A DNA stretch of 64,000 nt from Daldinia sp. FL1419 (taxonomy: Eukaryota > Ascomycota > Sordariomycetes > Xylariales > Hypoxylaceae): positions 1 to 64,000 of the forward strand of contig MU623468.1 of the NCBI GenBank assembly GCA_025201765.1, given 5' to 3'. Below, one piece after another: positions 46,653 to 58,119 of this stretch. The position numbers and the translations under genes were made by a program. The notes beneath the pieces are model-generated. The model saw nothing but the letters and a program-made list of their open reading frames with translations. It made no database searches and was not told the DNA's origin. Within the stretch, counting starts at the first letter, position 1; each line of letters opens with the position of its first letter.

Positions 46653-47699
46653 TCATCGCCGGGTTCTTGGCATAGGCGACAACTCGATCGGTCTGCTTCT
46701 GTAGGGGTCTGAATATCTCCGCTTTGAACCCGCCACGGAAGTGCTCGACTCTCCGTCCCATGATTCCGGTGTTTCCGGACGCATTTTCCAACTTCGCTCG
46801 GCATTATTCCTAGCTCTCTTCTCTTTTTCTTGCCTTCGCCCATACAAAAATGCAACAATCACTAATGCCACAATCGCCGCGGACCCAAACGACGAGCCAA
46901 CGATAATGCCAATTAGGTTGGGAGATAGAGATTCATTTGACTCGGGGGCGGCTTGACTAGCTTGCATGGCGGTTGGTGCTGCCTCCGCTGGTTCCGCATA
47001 GCCGTTGGCTCCCATAATTGCAACCATCATCGGTGGGCGCGTTGTTAGAGCACCTGTGGTGTCGACAGCTGCAAGGGGCAAAGCCAGACTCGAAGTCGTT
47101 GGTACCGTACGATATAACAAGTCTACTTCGCCGGAGCTGGCACAAAGGGGCATGATGACCGGGTCCCCTATTCCGTACGTTGAAAATATCTGTCGTGTTT
47201 GACATCGCATTGGACCGCTAGCCCAACCATTAGTCCAGGTACATATCATTTGTCGGATACGGAGGCTTATTACCAATTGGAAGTTACACTTTTTGAATAC
47301 AGCATCGCATTGTCTTCGCAACCGGTAGGAAAGGCACAAGAGGAGGCTTTTGAAGCGCAGCAGGCTGCGAAGCTAGCCGATGTGGTAAATATTTCGCCAT
47401 CAGGGCAATATATCGGCTTGGCTATTGGTTTATGTCGGTCAGTTCCGCATCCTCGCGCTCAACTTTTCGAAGAGAACAAAGAAAGTTGACCTACTAGTAG
47501 CTGACGCAACAACAAATCCAACGAAGGGATCATTCGTAACGGCTGGAGCTAGAGCTGTGATGGGCGAAGGCTGATCTATCGCAGTAGCAGAAGGAAAAGG
47601 ATCATTGACCAAAGTTTCTGACTGTCCCATGACACCCCGTCGTCCGAACGCTGCTATGAGCAAAGCTACCCGCCATTTTAAGATACTCATCGGAATCAA
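46653..47699 (-). CDS. Cys-rich single-pass surface protein
   Basis: Three exons on the minus strand (47699-47495, 47421-47274, 47217-46653) give 305 residues. Layout: a signal peptide (about 1-26, ending RRGVMGQ), a short Ser/Thr/Pro-rich segment, a Cys-rich ectodomain (IYCPDGEIFTTSASFAACC, SSCAFPTGCEDN, SNCGPMRC, MPLCASS), a mucin-like stalk, then one transmembrane helix (IGIIVGSSFGSAAIVALVIV, about 220-245). A basic cytoplasmic tail (YGRRQEKEKRARNN) follows with many Ser/Pro/Arg. The same architecture occurs in many fungal plasma-membrane proteins that may sense the wall, comparable to WSC/MID2 sensors but without the WSC consensus. The function is unknown. The splice at 47494 (donor GTAGGT) is chosen because it restores the Cys-rich frame. 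Confidence 0.75.
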
Positions 47700-49380
47700 A
47701 ACGCAGAAAAAGATTTAGATAGTACGAAAATGCCGAGACTTGAATTCTCGTGATTCATAATCGATTAGCCAAAGATGCGATGAGTCTTGAAGTCGCGAAA
47801 TCGAGTCGTAAAGAGCAGAAAAGATCGGCATCGCGAATAAATAAGGCATTTCGCTGTCCTTCCCATAATAGATGTCTTCCTGTGCCGCCTTTGGATTTTT
47901 GTTTCACCATACGCAAATTAATTAGATTTTGGATATTTATTCCTTTAGTTAATATTTGTTGTATCAAGCTTCACGTAATAGGCAGGACTGAAGAATCCTG
48001 CAGCCCTAAATCGATCCTATATTTAGATAATGAAACCCCCCTGGTCGAACCGGTAAGCCTGGGCCAAACAGGGGAATAAAAAGCATCTATCGTCCCATCT
48101 AGGTACATGGCACGTTTTCCATATTACTAGGAAGAAATTACCAGGAAGAAATAAACAATTCTACAAATCCAACGAGATCATTTCAGATGATGTCGTTCGT
48201 TACTTCGTGGCGTAGCATATTTTAAGTCCTCCTTGAATTAGACTCGGTAACATCTTTAGATAAAATCATGTCAGTACTTAGGTATCTTCATCTTGTTTCC
48301 TAATTTTTTTTTCGATCAGTTGAACCACTTGCGTGATGACTTTGCCATACCCCTTCGACTTTTTTCCTCTCCTCGATTATCATACGTTTCTTACATCACC
48401 AAACATTCGAATGCCGACTTCCCAATAAGGTAGGTATCCCACTGTGGATTAGCTAATTTATTTTCACTCGCCTACCAACTTCGATTAGAGTGAATACATG
48501 GTGATATCAGTAATGAGGCCTAGCTATTTCCAGTCACAAATTTACATGTACGTAAGAGAGTACCTAGCGATATGGCTGTGCCATTCCGGGCACCAATATC
48601 AAATAACTTACATTAAAAAGACCGCCTGGCTATGATCTAACGATGAATCATGTATCATAAGATGCTGGCCATGCCAAATTGTAGGTAAGACACAATCGAC
48701 TATGACTTCACCCCAATCAGTTATTCATCTGAATATATGGGTATCTTGAGAAGATTAAGCTATCATTATTATTCTTTGTTTTGTGCAGTCGTAGCTTTGT
48801 AGTTGCCATGCAAGAGACTTTATAGAATAGAAATCGAATGAATCGAACATTAGGTTAATTATTTCTAATAACTCTTATTAGACTCATCTCGGTATAGTGA
48901 GGATTGTAGCCTGAAAAGAATTCTGGTGTAAGACTCAAGAGAGTAGGTCATGATATATCATATAATTGATTGAAAGATATAAAAAGTTCTGGCCAATGGA
49001 ATGGAGTGAAAATATACATGTCGCCAACCTTCCCAATTGAGTCCTGTGCGGATACCATATCGTGTTATATCACCGGTGCGCTTATAGCTTTCAACTGTAA
49101 CCGCGGTGCTGGCATAACTAGGTATTATACTCCACCCTCCCACTGCTAAGCTTTCGCGGATAAATCTACGCGATGATTCCTCCAATAACATATCATTCAC
49201 AGAAACTCGAAACTCCCCAACGAAGAGCATTACGAAGACATCGTCTGTTTTGCTCGACGGGGTTGTCTTTCTGCCCGCCTTTATTAATAATAATAAATTT
49301 CCAATGATCCGGAGATCTGATTACCCAACCTTTGAGCTTCTCTCTTTGGAGTTTTACATTACGTGCGGCTGGAAGCAATC
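47700..49380. other. 1.7-kb divergent intergenic region
   Basis: Lies between the surface-protein gene and the arabinanase. Short frames at 47750-48079 (plus) and 48958-49230 (minus) show no family match. AT-rich, with no repeats noticed. Confidence 0.5.
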
Positions 49381-50469
49381 ATGGGACTATACAATACTAT
49401 ATGGACTCTTTTACTCTTTTTGAGCATCGTATCCGGGTATGCTAACCCCGGTGCGTGCTCCGGCACCTGCGTTAATACTCACGATCCGTCTATTATTCGG
49501 CGATCCGATGGCACGTATTTTCGCTTCTCGACGGGAGGCAAGATAGCGGTTCATACCGCACCAGATATTACCGGACCATGGACGTACAAGGGTGCAGCAC
49601 TTCCATCAGGATCGTCAATTGACCTCGGAGGAAACCAGGATTTATGGGTGAGTCGAGAATTGAAGACGTTGCTTGCTTTCGTTTCCTAGTCACTAAGTCA
49701 AAATAGGCCCCTGAAGTCGCCTTGATTGGTAGCACTTACTATTTATACTACTCTGTCAGCACATTTGGCGTGCAAGACTCCGCCATCGGCGTTGCTACTT
49801 CATCAAGTCTGGACGTGGGCACGTGGACAGACTTGGGATCAACCGGAATTCGCTCGTCTTCTGGAAAGCCGTATAATGCGATCGATCCTAACCTCATTAA
49901 TGCGGACGGCTCTTACTTCATCACCTTTGGTAGCTTCTGGAAAGATATCCACCAAGTAGCAATGAAGAATCCCCCCAAGGCCGTAGCAAGCGGCTCTAGC
50001 GCCACCCAAGTTGCTTATGACCCGGTAAAGACCGACGAGGAGGGTGCGTTCGTGTTTAAGCATGGCAACTACTACTATCTCTTCTTTAGTAAGGGAAAAT
50101 GCTGTGGCTATGATACAAGCAGACCAGCTGCTGGTGACGAATACAAGATCTTGGCCTGCCGGTCTACCTCTGCGACAGGTGGCTACGTTGATGCGAGCGG
50201 CAAAGCTTGTACTAACAGCGGAGGGACGGTGGTTCTCGAGTCTCACGGAAACGTATACGGACCTGGAGGACAAGGAGTTTACGATGACCCTGTGCATGGG
50301 CCGGTAAGTATAGCGTCCCTTGAGATTATATAGAATTCATGACTAATGGCACCTCGCGTTATAGATTCTTTATTACCATTATGTCGATACGACGATTGGT
50401 TTTGCGGACGGACAGAAGCAGTTTGGATGGAATACTATCAACTTTTCTAGTGGTTGGCCCGTTATATAA
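49381..50469 (+). CDS. Secreted GH43 endo-1,5-alpha-L-arabinanase
   Basis: Three exons (49381-49647, 49707-50303, 50365-50469) give 322 residues. A signal peptide (MGLYNTIWTLLLFLSIVSGYA) precedes a single GH43 five-bladed propeller domain. The three conserved acids are visible: Asp35 in THDPSIIR (general base), Asp149 in NAIDPNLI (pKa modulator), and Glu200/201 in KTDEEGAFVFKHG (general acid). GNVYGPGGQGV near the C-terminus is also typical. The enzyme cleaves internal alpha-1,5 bonds in pectin-derived arabinan, outside the cell. Length matches fungal AbnA/ArbA-type enzymes (about 320). The start is ATG 49381 rather than 49363 because the signal peptide follows it directly. A related exo-arabinanase activity is possible. 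Confidence 0.92.
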
Positions 50470-50993
50470 AAAGGAGTGAAAGCAAAATGAGACCAAATTT
50501 GATCTACTATTGGCATGGATACTCCATGTATATGAACGCGAGATCATTATCTCATTGATAAACCTCAGTATTTTATAAATACGTGCCTGCTCCTATACCC
50601 ATATTGGAGGACAGGGATAAGAATAAGGGATATCCTAGCCGAAGCTCCAAAGCGGTATATAGGTTGCCGAACACAAATTTACGTACATAAGAAGGATTAA
50701 GCTATATGATACCTCGGTCGTATTATATCTTTTATAGTTAGACATAATTACGCGCTCGCTGCTCGGCTGCGAAGATAAGTTCTCAAAAGGAAAAGTGATA
50801 GCCAATAGAGACGATTTAGTGTAGATGACACAATTCGATCACACCATATGCAACTCGAATTTCACCATACAATACCTGAACCTGAACCTGATCAAACTTA
50901 TCGATCTATAGCCTCCCTGTATTTAAGTAGTAGCTTCTATCCCAAGAATCGTCTGGAAACATGTATACGTTTGTGTGACCCGACCCATCCGTT
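50470..50993. other. Intergenic region, AT-rich
   Basis: Lies between arabinanase and transporter on the same strand. No coding signal beyond a frame that overlaps the transporter start. Confidence 0.5.
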
Positions 50994-52680
50994 ATGGATA
51001 TTACAAAGGAGGCTCAAGCTACCGCTCAACGGCGACCCGCCCCTAAGACGGTGACTGAGAAATACGCAGATGTTACTCTGCGACTGATTGAAGACCATGG
51101 GCATGAGTTTGGGCCCTTGACTCCTGAGAAGGAAAAATCGCTGCAGCGGAAATTGTACCGCCATATTATGCTTTTGATATCTGCAATCAACATTATCCTA
51201 TTTGTAAGTCGTTTGCTCCTGCAGATGGTAATAGTAAGTTTATACATTCGTTGGTTCTAGATCGACAAGTCTACGCTGGGGTACGCCGCGATCTTAGGGC
51301 TTTTTGAAGAGACTGGAATCACCAAAGACCAATACAATAACCTGAACACCTTTTTCTATGTCGGTAAGGATTCATCTCATGGAGCCTCCATCACTCTATT
51401 ATAATCTAATTCTCGTAGGGTATCTCGCCGCGCAGTGGCCTGGGCATTATCTCCTACAGAAGCTTCCGTTTGGTCGGTTCGTTGCTACGATCATATTTCT
51501 CTGGGCCGTTATCGTTCTTCTCCACTGCGTAGCTACGAGATATGCCGGGCTTGTTGTGCTCCGCCTTGCTCTCGGGGCTGTCGAAGCGGTTATTGTTCCC
51601 GCCATGGAAATCACCATCGGTATGTTCTTCAATCGTGAGGAGCAAGCTTTTCTGCAGCCAATTTTTTGGGTTACTTGTCAGGGCTCTCCTGTTGTAGCTG
51701 GATTCGTATCTTACGGCCTGCTATGGAGCAAGAGTAGCGTGTTGCCTTGGAAGCTATTTATGATCACGACAGGTGGTTTGACCCTTTTACTCGCCGTATG
51801 GACTTGGTTCTGTTATCCTAGCAATCCTGCCGAGGCCCGATTCCTCACCTTGGAGGAGAAAGTCCATGTTATACGACGGGTACACGGTTCCAGTCAGAGC
51901 TCCATTGAGCAGAAACAGTTCAAGAAGGCCCAGCTCATCGAGACATTGAAGGACCCTGTCTCATGGTTATTCGCGCTGCAAGCGTTCACGTTGATGTATT
52001 CGAACAATCTCACATACGGCCAACAGAACCTCCTTACCACTTCCCTCGACGTCTCCAGCCTCGGCTCAACCTTAGTTTCAGCGGCAGGGGGCGGGTTCGG
52101 AGTGATTATGTGTATTACCGCCGCCATAGCATTAAAGTGGTATCCACGGAATCTTGCTTTTCACAGCGTGATCTGGTGCATTCCTGCCGTTGCAGGCGGA
52201 ATTGGCATGGTGGCTATCCCGTGGGATCAGAAACTAGCTTTGTTAACATGTCTGCTACTTGCGGGACACACGTATGGCATCACTTATATTATTGCGCTCG
52301 GTTGGACAACGTCGTCGGCGGCGGGCTACACGAAAAAGCTAACTCGGAACGTTATGTTTATGATCGGCTACAGTATCGGTAACCTCGTGTCGCCGCAAAT
52401 ATGGGTCCCCGTTGCGGCGCCTCGGTACTACGGCGCTTGGATTTCCATGATTGTCGTGAGTTGGGTTGGTACACCGGCTATTCTGTTGATCATACATTTC
52501 ATCCTAGCGCGCAGAAATGCGGAGCGGCAGCTGTGGATCGCAGAGTTTAGCGAAGAGGAAAAGGAGGCTGGTCGGGTTGAGCAGTATGATGAGGACGGAC
52601 GGATCATTACGAAGAAGGTGGACATTGCTATGCTGGATTTGACGGATATGGAAAACAAATTTTTTATATACCCGCTATAG
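50994..52680 (+). CDS. MFS transporter, anion:cation symporter (Dal5/allantoate-permease type)
   Basis: Three exons (50994-51203, 51261-51363, 51419-52680) give 524 residues with about 12 helices. Family features of the fungal ACS group are clear: IDKSTLGYAAILGLFEETGI, QYNNLNTFFYVGYLAAQWPG, LLQKLPFGRFVATIIFLWAV, RLALGAVEAVIVPAMEI, FNREEQAFLQPIFW. A central loop follows with ARFLTLEEKVHVIRRVHG, then LGWTTSSAAGYTKKL and IGNLVSPQIW. These carriers import small organic anions (allantoate, vitamins, sugar acids) with protons; the substrate here is unknown. It is just downstream of a secreted arabinanase, but co-function is speculative. The start at 50994 gives a 46-residue polar N-terminus, normal for the group. 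Confidence 0.92.
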
Positions 52681-52981
52681 GATCTACGTATGGGGAATCT
52701 AGCACCTAGTGAAGGGGGAACCAAGAAGCTTCAAGTAATATATTGGTATGTTGTGTACCTATCTAGCAACCCACACTCTTCATGAACTTTTAATCTTATT
52801 CAGGGTAGCATCATAAGCATGGATTGGGACGGGAAGAACTTTTATATTACTTACTTCGGTATGTACCATCTGCCCTCAAAACATAGAATTACATAGGAAA
52901 CCCATCATTAAGCCAGGCCAGCGTTTACAACCATAGAGAACCAAGAAATCGTGATTCTAAATCTATCGCCATTAGTACGAG
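52681..52981. other. Short intergenic region
   Basis: 3'-to-3' gap between the transporter and the DUF2293 gene; nothing was seen. Confidence 0.5.
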
Positions 52982-53704
52982 TTAGTGTATACTACGAGGG
53001 CCTTTCGAGCGAACAGCATTTGCAACTCTCCTCGGAAAGCTTTCTCTGGGTGGGGGCTCGGAAGTGTTCTGGTGAGACGAGATCCTCTGACGGTGTACCT
53101 GTTCGATGACCTCGTGCAGTGCTCTCGGGGGCTGGACTTGTACTGATTGATATCTTCGTGGTGTACCTCCCCATATGCAGGAAATTTCGTCAATCTGAGG
53201 GTAGACCAAATCTCGGGCGTCGTCTCTTGGAACGCCATACTGAAGGAGCTCATCGTAGTTTGTATGGCGATGTCGAATATGGGCACGTACACTAAGGCGC
53301 GCTTTATCGACGAGGGCCAAACTTTCAACTCTTCCGACTCTCCCACTCCTCCTCTGCAGGGTTCCTGTGAGAACATGCTCCAAGTCTCGTGGGGGTATGT
53401 CTGGAAATTGAGTTAGAATAGCGGTGCGGAAGTTGTTACTCAACCTATTTTCCCTGGAAATAACATTATTCGCTCGGATGCCTTGTGTTCTACGATGATC
53501 CTGTAGAACGTTGTTGTATATGACCTGCGGTACCCTGATACCGAGTATTTCGTTCCTTTCACGGACTATATAAACAACATGGCCTTCTGTATGCGCTCGA
53601 AGTCGGCAGTTTCTAGTGATATACCTGTCCCCCCTTCGAACAAATTTGTATCCCCGTGGCATTGGGGTATGCATTCTAACCAAAATATCGCGACGAGAGT
53701 CCAT
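52982..53704 (-). CDS. DUF2293 domain protein
   Basis: Single exon, 240 residues. The sequence follows the fungal DUF2293 pattern: MPRGYKFVRRGDRYITRNCR near the N-terminus, then LGIRVPQVIYNNVL, NNFRTAILTQFPDIPP, RSGRVGRVESLALVDKARL and VRAHIRHRHTNYDELL. The family is abundant in ascomycetes; its biochemical role is unknown to me. It is basic, with no signal peptide or membrane helix, so probably nuclear or cytosolic. After about residue 180 the protein is low-complexity (PPRALHEVIEQVHRQ and a basic Arg/Pro-rich end). Confidence 0.8.
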   Translation of the reverse strand: MDSRRDILVRMHTPMPRGYKFVRRGDRYITRNCRLRAHTEGHVVYIVRERNEILGIRVPQVIYNNVLQDHRRTQGIRANNVISRENRLSNNFRTAILTQFPDIPPRDLEHVLTGTLQRRSGRVGRVESLALVDKARLSVRAHIRHRHTNYDELLQYGVPRDDARDLVYPQIDEISCIWGGTPRRYQSVQVQPPRALHEVIEQVHRQRISSHQNTSEPPPRESFPRRVANAVRSKGPRSIH

Positions 53705-54368
53705 ATTGTCCTAGAAGTAGGGGGTTAGCGGTGTGAAACCCCGTAATGAAGGGGTAAACGCGTATGTGGGTAGAAGGCCTCTTCACGTAACAGTCCTATA
53801 TCGTCCATCCAGTAGTAAAGAGGTACTTGTGGGAATAAAATGTAAATACAAGTTGCGGTTAAACAGGTCCTTAGGTAGTCGACGATGATACTTAGTATTT
53901 AATAAATATGCCATCGAACAACAAGAACAAAGAAATAGTTGGAAAGAAAGGGGTCAGTTCCTTACCCTGAAAAAGGTACTTACCTGCCTTGTAGTCTCGG
54001 GTTGTGTACTTGGCATTGTTCGCGAGGATAAGCCCCCATAAGTTGTCCTTGATAGACAGTATCCTAAGCAAAGGGTGTTATTGACTAATAATGGTGTTCA
54101 CAACGACATTGTCAATGCTGGAGACGTCGCGAAGTACCTTAGCTATTCGCCGTTCTCATTGATTCCAGTTGCTCTTTTATGAATTTATCATATATCAGAA
54201 GATTGTAGACAATACAATTCTTCAGGCCTATTATTCAACTGTTTAGTCCTCGGATGCTTACCTCCCATATTCTAACGTTAGGACTTTCGATAATACATGC
54301 GAAAACGCTATGCTAACCAAGTTCGTGACATAATATCAATCCAACCTTGAACCTACGCGGAACTACTG
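53705..54368. other. Intergenic region, nothing recognised
   Basis: AT-rich, with no open frames above 60 codons and no repeat beyond isolated ttaggta strings. It lies between two minus-strand genes. Confidence 0.5.
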
Positions 54369-55517
54369 CTAGTTCTGATGGACTGCTAGATTGTCCTGTA
54401 GAAAATCTCTGACCAAGATATTAAACCTCGTGTCACGTGTCCTGACAACTTCGGGAGTCAACTTGCTCAGATGCCTTTCCCAAGCCATCTGACTCCATGC
54501 GTGATAGGCGAGCTGATCCTCATATAGACTGCCGCCGTTCCTGTCTATCTCCGCTGCCCACTTACGCGCTTCGTCCGAGCTGAGCTGCTTATGCATAAAT
54601 TCGATATGGTCCCATGTCCAAGTAGGCCAGAAGAAGGCATTCGGTGCTAACGTGCAGACCTCGTCGGGATGCTCCAATTCCAACTCCTTAGGAAGGACAA
54701 CGCTGTGGTAATTCCATTCCTTGGACAGATCTGCGCCGTTATACTCTCGGAGCCATCTCGCTATGAACGAGCTGTTCTTCCGAGCGACCATAATGGCGTT
54801 ACACAGACCCCCGCGATTTCCGCCTTCGTGACCTAGGATTATATCGCGCGGGGATTTTAGGAGAGTAGTGAAAGGTCGAAAGCCAAAGGCGTCCATGTCC
54901 ATGTAGATACCGCCCTGCTCTTGCAACAGCTTCAAACGGAGAATATCGGATACATGTGCGGCGTGCCAGGTCGCATCGGGCGAGCTTTTCAGGGCGGCCA
55001 TCTCTTGGGGCGAATGGTAGACGAGGTCGATGTCATCTTTCAAAAGACGGATCCACGGGTTCGATAAAGGGGAAGCATTGGGTTCGGGCGATGGCGGATC
55101 TGCAAGATATGTGTAATGAAGTGAGATCTTATCTGCTTTCATGCCTACGATAGCACTCCGTATAGCTAGGTAGCAGAGAAAGTCAAAGGTGCCTGCGCTT
55201 GGCTTGCTGTAAGGGTTGCTGAGGCCGTATATGAAATGGACATGGTTCGGTATGGGCTCTATTTGTCTATCGCCGTCGGTGGCTAATCGAGGGGTGAGAC
55301 CGTGCAAGCAATCGAGCTCATTTTGTGTAGGGACAAAGTCTTGTTGAACTTTCCATTGATAGGCAAAAGGCAACGTTTGGCGCACGCGATCCCCGAATTG
55401 TCTTACAGATGGCCAGAAGGGAGGGCTAAGAAGGACCAAGATGAAGACAACGGGGACGAGATAATAAGCTCGACGACGACGTAGGAGTACCATAGGATGA
55501 TGCATACTAGAAGACAT
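54369..55517 (-). CDS. Type II membrane glycosyltransferase with DXD motif (GT32-like)
   Basis: Single exon, 382 residues. A short basic cytoplasmic N-terminus is followed by one membrane anchor (about 18-34, YLVPVVFILVLLSPPFW) and a lumenal catalytic domain, the Golgi type II layout. The Gly_transf_sug region contains PNHVHFIYG (about 90-98), HAAHVSDILRLKLLQEQGG and the metal/nucleotide-sugar site DMD at 207-209 in GGIYMDMDAFG. The family includes alpha-1,6-mannosyltransferase Och1 and related GT32 enzymes that act on GDP-mannose; this protein is a distant member, so the donor is not certain. The minus-strand start is divergent from a GT15 mannosyltransferase 1.16 kb away, which suggests shared control. 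Confidence 0.85.
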   Translation of the reverse strand: MSSSMHHPMVLLRRRRAYYLVPVVFILVLLSPPFWPSVRQFGDRVRQTLPFAYQWKVQQDFVPTQNELDCLHGLTPRLATDGDRQIEPIPNHVHFIYGLSNPYSKPSAGTFDFLCYLAIRSAIVGMKADKISLHYTYLADPPSPEPNASPLSNPWIRLLKDDIDLVYHSPQEMAALKSSPDATWHAAHVSDILRLKLLQEQGGIYMDMDAFGFRPFTTLLKSPRDIILGHEGGNRGGLCNAIMVARKNSSFIARWLREYNGADLSKEWNYHSVVLPKELELEHPDEVCTLAPNAFFWPTWTWDHIEFMHKQLSSDEARKWAAEIDRNGGSLYEDQLAYHAWSQMAWERHLSKLTPEVVRTRDTRFNILVRDFLQDNLAVHQN

Positions 55518-56680
55518 GAGATAAGTGCGGGTTCGGGTTCGGGCTCGGGTGCGGATATGCTACCTAGTTGATGAACGGGCTCGAGGCGGTCCTCTCCCTC
55601 TGGAGAACAAAATCAAGAGCCCTTAGGGAACCCTTGGAGAGGGACCCGAGAAGATGGACGGCGTCTTAAATTGCGGCCCTTTCTTGGCAAAAAAACCTCC
55701 CCAGAAGCCAGAAGCCGGACAACCGGTTGCATTCGTTAGCGCTGACTGCCGGGTCCGGTAGTAGTAATATCATTTATCGCGTAGTGGTCGAGTGACGCGA
55801 TATGGGTCTATCCCGTAAAATAAAAATTAGCCAGATGTGAGAAATGATATTCTCAAATGCCACGACGTTGGAGTTGTTGAAAGAAATAAAATTACAGTTA
55901 AAAGGTTTCTGCTTGAAATTTGGCGCTTAGTTAGATAATACGTTAGTACTTACCTAGGTACCTACCTACCTAATTATTATACGTACATTCAATACATGTA
56001 AGGTACCTCTGGATATCTACCTAGTTAGGTAGGTAGGTAGGTACCTACTAAGGCACCCGCATTACGAACAATCCCTGTCCCTCGCGGGATGGAACTATGA
56101 CCTAATTGTATTTTTAGTGCTGGTTAAGTTCTTACGATAGGTCCTTGCATAGGAGTTGCTATAGGTAGCGTCGAGAAGCCTATTTCAAGTCTTCTCAGGT
56201 CATAACTGCCATTGTAACAGATCAACTTTAATTTTTTTTTAAACACGCGAGAACAAAATGTAGCTTTTTGACATAATAGCTGCATATGCAGAGCTACGTG
56301 TATGCATTATTAGACCCTGCACCAGTCCCAGAAATAGGGGTCTGTCTACCTAGTGTAGGTAGCTACTGGTGCGACGTACCTAGGTAGGTACCTACGAACC
56401 AAATTGTTCTAGGCTAACTACCTACCTAGGTACATTTCTTATGTCTTATGGCCCTATGCTATTCGCTAATTCGACGTCCTTTAACTATGTACTGCACATA
56501 AAAGAGGAACCCTTGACAACTAAAAAAGATCAACACATGGGACATAATCAATAACGCCAACCGACAAATCGAGCTGATGCAAATGGCCTCTCGAATGCCA
56601 ACACAGGATAATAATCTTATCTTCTTAACTACATCACACGTGAGCTAGCCTTCAAAGTTCTGGCTAGCATCTTCTCTATT
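55518..56680. promoter_or_regulatory. Shared divergent region of two glycosyltransferase genes, rich in CCTAGGTACC strings
   Basis: 1163 bp between the two start codons. It contains the densest groups of self-complementary tacctaggta strings in the window (55951-55972, 56026-56053, 56376-56395, 56418-56433). No coding frame. Confidence 0.6.
55951..56053. repeat. Inverted clusters of TACC and GGTA tetramers
   Basis: A left group (tacctaggtacctacctacc, 55951-55970) and a right group (taggtaggtaggtaggtacc, 56026-56046) are reverse complements over most of their length and could pair across about 55 bp. Confidence 0.7.
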
Positions 56681-58119
56681 ATGTCGCTGTTTAATCGGCT
56701 ACCACGCCTACGAAGGAGAGGAGGATGGCTGCAGTCGCCTTTCCTCTGGGTCGTCGGTGTTGCATGTCTTCTAGAGGTCACCATCCACGCCGCCCGTTAC
56801 CGCGTACCTATACCCCCGCGCGAGTCCGATACTCCCTTCTATACCTCGTGCCAGGAACCTCCCAGCGTTCCTCCAGACTCACCGCGCGAGAATGCCGCCA
56901 TTATTATGCTGGCCCGCAACCAAGAAGCCGAACAAGCCGCGAGATCCGTCCGCAGCATCGAGCGGCGCTTCAACCGTTGGTTCCGCTACCCGATTGTATT
57001 TCTAAATGACGAGCCTTGGAACGACGAGTTCATGCAAGCCATCAACGCTTCTACGAGCGCCCCGACATTCTTCGAACGAGTGCCCAAGGAACAATGGACT
57101 TTCCCGTCGTGGATGGATCAGGATGCTGCCCGGGCGAGCATAAAAGACCAAGGTGACCGTGGCATATTATACGCAGGAAAAGAGACGTACCATCACATGT
57201 GTCGTTTCTTCTCTGGGTAGGCTAGCCCACTTTACTTCGCACGTTTGGTTTTACTGAGGCATCGACGTTGTAGGAACTTTTATCAAGTCGAGGCGTTGAA
57301 GAAATATAAGTGGTATTGGAGATTAGAGCCTGACGTCGAGTTCTCTTGCTCTATTACCTACGATCCTTTCGTCGAAATGGCTCGCCATAACAAGATATAC
57401 GGCTTCACGATATCGCTCTGGGAGGAAAAGCGCACGTGTCCGAGTCTCTTCAGAGAAGTATCGGACTGGAAGGAATTGAAGGGGATCCCTAGCACCAACC
57501 TCTGGAAAGCGAGCGTCGATGCATCCTGGGTTCCCTGGCCTTTTCGTAGCCTTCTCAGCTGGTTTTCGCACCGCGATATCTCTGGTGACGGATGGAATCT
57601 CTGTCATTACTGGAGCAATTTCGAAATTGCCGATCTTGATTTCTTTCGCGGCCCTAAATACCAGGACCTTTATCAACATTTAGAGCACACTGGCGGGTTC
57701 TACTTTGAAAGGGTTCGTACACACCAGATATCATGTTACAGAACCGTTCTACTGGCCTCTTTAGAAGCTTCAGTTGCTAATTTGGTTTCTTATAGTGGGG
57801 TGATGCTGCAGTTCACTCGCTCGCCGTCAACATGCTCGCAGAGCCGCATCAGGTACACCATTTCGCCGATATTGGATACCGACACGATTGGTACTACCAA
57901 TGTCCCGCAAACGCGCCTGGTGGTCAGCTACCCGAATCGAAAGCACTCAACGACGTCCAAAGCACATGGGCCGAGGAAATCCCCGGTGGTGTGGGCTGCC
58001 GCTGCGACTGCGACGGTCACCGGAATAGAAATCATGCCAGCTATTGCCTCAACAAGTTAAAGGCACCTAATACCGCTCACCGTCCTTGGTCAACTTGGCT
58101 TCTCAGCTTCATCTTTTAG
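56681..58119 (+). CDS. GT15 alpha-1,2-mannosyltransferase (KRE2/MNT1 family)
   Basis: Three exons (56681-57216, 57274-57712, 57796-58119) give 432 residues. It is a type II Golgi protein with a membrane segment at about 17-38 (WLQSPFLWVVGVACLLEV). The GT15 domain is very clear: ENAAIIMLARN, YPIVFLNDEPWNDEF, KWYWRLEPDVEFSC with Glu197 and Asp199, GFTISLWE, CHYWSNFEIADLDFFRGPKY, HTGGFYFERWGDAAVHSL, VHHFADIGYRHDWYYQCPAN, PGGVGCRCDCDGHRNRNH. These enzymes add alpha-1,2-mannose from GDP-Man to O- and N-linked glycans of secreted proteins. The last intron uses a GTTCGT donor, but the family sequence runs straight across it (FYFER then WGD), so the splice is sound. Confidence 0.94.
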
